This document shows positions 5,742 through 6,943 of a stretch of 6,943 nucleotides of DNA, one piece after another. Each line of letters begins with the position of its first letter. The stretch's first letter is position 1. The notes under the pieces are model-generated. The model saw only the letters and a list, made by a program, of their open reading frames with translations. It ran no database searches and was not told where the DNA came from. The stretch is from Desulfocapsa sp. (GTDB taxonomy: Bacteria; Desulfobacterota; Desulfobulbia; Desulfobulbales; Desulfocapsaceae). The DNA lies in assembly GCA_030635405.1 (NCBI GenBank), contig DAOVZA010000108.1, forward strand, positions 1 to 6,943, read 5' to 3'. The position numbers and the translations under genes were made by a program.

Positions 5742-6943
5742 ATGACAGTCGACTTTGCTCACTTACACGTTCACACCCAATACAGTCTTCTTGACGGAGC
5801 CATTCGGGTACCAGATCTCTTAACCAAGTGTAAAGAACATGGCATGAAATCTGTAGCCATGACAGATCATGGTGCCATGCATGGAGCTCTTGAATTTTAT
5901 TTAAAAGCGAAAGCCAAGGGAATCAAACCAATCGTTGGTTGTGAGTTTTACATTGCCCCTGGTCATCGTACTGAAAGAAAAGCGACAGCACCGACAAAAG
6001 CCTATCATATTGTTCTTCTGGCCATGAACTACACCGGCTACCAGAACCTAATGAAACTTGCAGGTATTGCGCAATTTGAAGGTTTTTACTCCAGACCTCG
6101 AATCGATATGGAAGTGCTTGAAGAGCATAACGATGGGTTGATATGTCTCAGCGCCTGCCTTCACGGAGAAGTTCCCTGGCTAGTGGTTCATAAAGGATTC
6201 GATGCCGCTAAAGCGAAGGCTAAACTCTTTCAGGATATCTTTGGTGACAGATTTTATCTTGAAATTCAGGAAAATTCTATTCCAGAACAGAGAACAGCGA
6301 ATGACGGACTTATTAAGATCTCCAAAGAACTTGGTATAAAACTTGTCGCCACCAATGACTGTCATTACCTTAATCAGGAAGACGCTCATGCCCATGAAGT
6401 TCTTCTCTGTATTCAAACAGGGAAGACAATAAACGATCCAAAACATTTCAAATTCTCCTCAGATACCTTCTACTTAAAAACTCCCGAGGAAATGGAGGCA
6501 AGCTTCAAAGCGTATCCTGAAGCACTTGCAAATACCATTGAAGTCAGTGATCGCTGTAATCTTGAAATAAACCTTGATGACTACCATTTCCCTGAATTTC
6601 CAGTGCCTGAAGGCGAGACTCTTGAAACAATGTTTGTAGATGCATGCTGGGAGGGATTAGCGGAACGATTTACTGCAATGCGTACGGCAGGCACCTTCAA
6701 CAAAGAGGTCGAAGAAACTTACAAGAAACGGATGGAGTATGAACTTGGAATTATCAATTCCATGGAATTTCCAGGCTATTTTCTTATCGTTGCAGATTTC
6801 ATTAACTGGGCCATAGATCATGATATACCCGTTGGTCCTGGCCGTGGTTCCGGTGCTGGTAGTCTTGCTGCTTATGCCATGCGCATCACCAATATTGACC
6901 CCATTCCCTACGGACTTATTTTTGAGAGATTTCTCAACCCGGA
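5742..6943 (+). CDS. dnaE: DNA polymerase III alpha subunit, N-terminal 400 residues (3' end outside window)
   Basis: The replicative polymerase, about 1150-1180 residues in this family; the frame is open to the window edge. The PHP domain (about 4-280) opens with [13 protein letters not shown] (7-19) and contains TDHG (41-44), VGCEFY (65-70) and NDCHYL (205-210). His9, His11, His43, Glu68, Asp206 and His208 are therefore retained, whereas E. coli has lost several of these residues, so this PHP domain could still bind metal. The polymerase core begins near 335; [14 protein letters not shown] (366-379) is the hallmark palm/nucleotide-binding segment. The window ends at RFLNP, just before the expected catalytic DFDVDF aspartates. 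ATG at 5742 gives the canonical N-terminus; the nearest ribosome site is AAGGA (5726-5730), 11 nt upstream, which is long. It begins 2 nt after the lipoprotein stop, an unusual partner. Confidence 0.97.
   Translation, partial: MTVDFAHLHVHTQYSLLDGAIRVPDLLTKCKEHGMKSVAMTDHGAMHGALEFYLKAKAKGIKPIVGCEFYIAPGHRTERKATAPTKAYHIVLLAMNYTGYQNLMKLAGIAQFEGFYSRPRIDMEVLEEHNDGLICLSACLHGEVPWLVVHKGFDAAKAKAKLFQDIFGDRFYLEIQENSIPEQRTANDGLIKISKELGIKLVATNDCHYLNQEDAHAHEVLLCIQTGKTINDPKHFKFSSDTFYLKTPEEMEASFKAYPEALANTIEVSDRCNLEINLDDYHFPEFPVPEGETLETMFVDACWEGLAERFTAMRTAGTFNKEVEETYKKRMEYELGIINSMEFPGYFLIVADFINWAIDHDIPVGPGRGSGAGSLAAYAMRITNIDPIPYGLIFERFLNP

Overview
The window looks like a piece of chromosome from a Gram-negative anaerobe or facultative respirer. 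An octaheme periplasmic cytochrome, a Tat-exported Rieske protein, an outer-membrane-type lipoprotein and an AqpZ-type aquaporin together suggest a Thermodesulfobacteriota/Deltaproteobacteria-like organism, perhaps Desulfobulbales. That placement is inferred from gene content and moderate base composition, not from a marker gene, and is not certain.

Left half, minus strand (window start to 3527): an electron-transport operon read right to left. It encodes a b6-type cytochrome b fused to a subunit-IV-like half, a Rieske [2Fe-2S] protein that overlaps its end, and, 4 nt further on, a large c-type cytochrome whose 3' end lies outside the window. The cytochrome has eight CXXCH motifs followed by HEAT-like and TPR repeats. 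Cytochrome b plus Rieske form the core of a quinol-oxidising bc-type complex. The octaheme protein sits where a cytochrome c1 or f would be expected and is the obvious candidate electron acceptor.

Middle (3528-3829): a 302-nt AT-rich divergent intergenic region. It carries a good sigma70-like promoter for the rightward aquaporin gene and two inverted repeats that could be operators. The aqpZ gene (3830-4525) is intact, with both NPA motifs and the standard water-selective filter. A stem-loop without a U-tract follows it.

Right part, plus strand (4810 to window end): a lipoprotein gene with a TTG start, a globular N-terminal domain, a Ser/Thr/Pro-rich linker and a C-terminal pentapeptide-repeat block. 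Its stop codon is 2 nt before the start of dnaE, the replicative DNA polymerase III alpha subunit, of which the first 400 codons are present. A 19-bp palindrome spans the end of the lipoprotein gene just upstream of the dnaE start.

The most interesting items are the variant bc-type operon with an octaheme HEAT/TPR cytochrome, the Qo-site motif change in cytochrome b, and the palindromes at the lipoprotein-dnaE junction. No CRISPR array, tRNA, rRNA, insertion sequence or defence system was seen.
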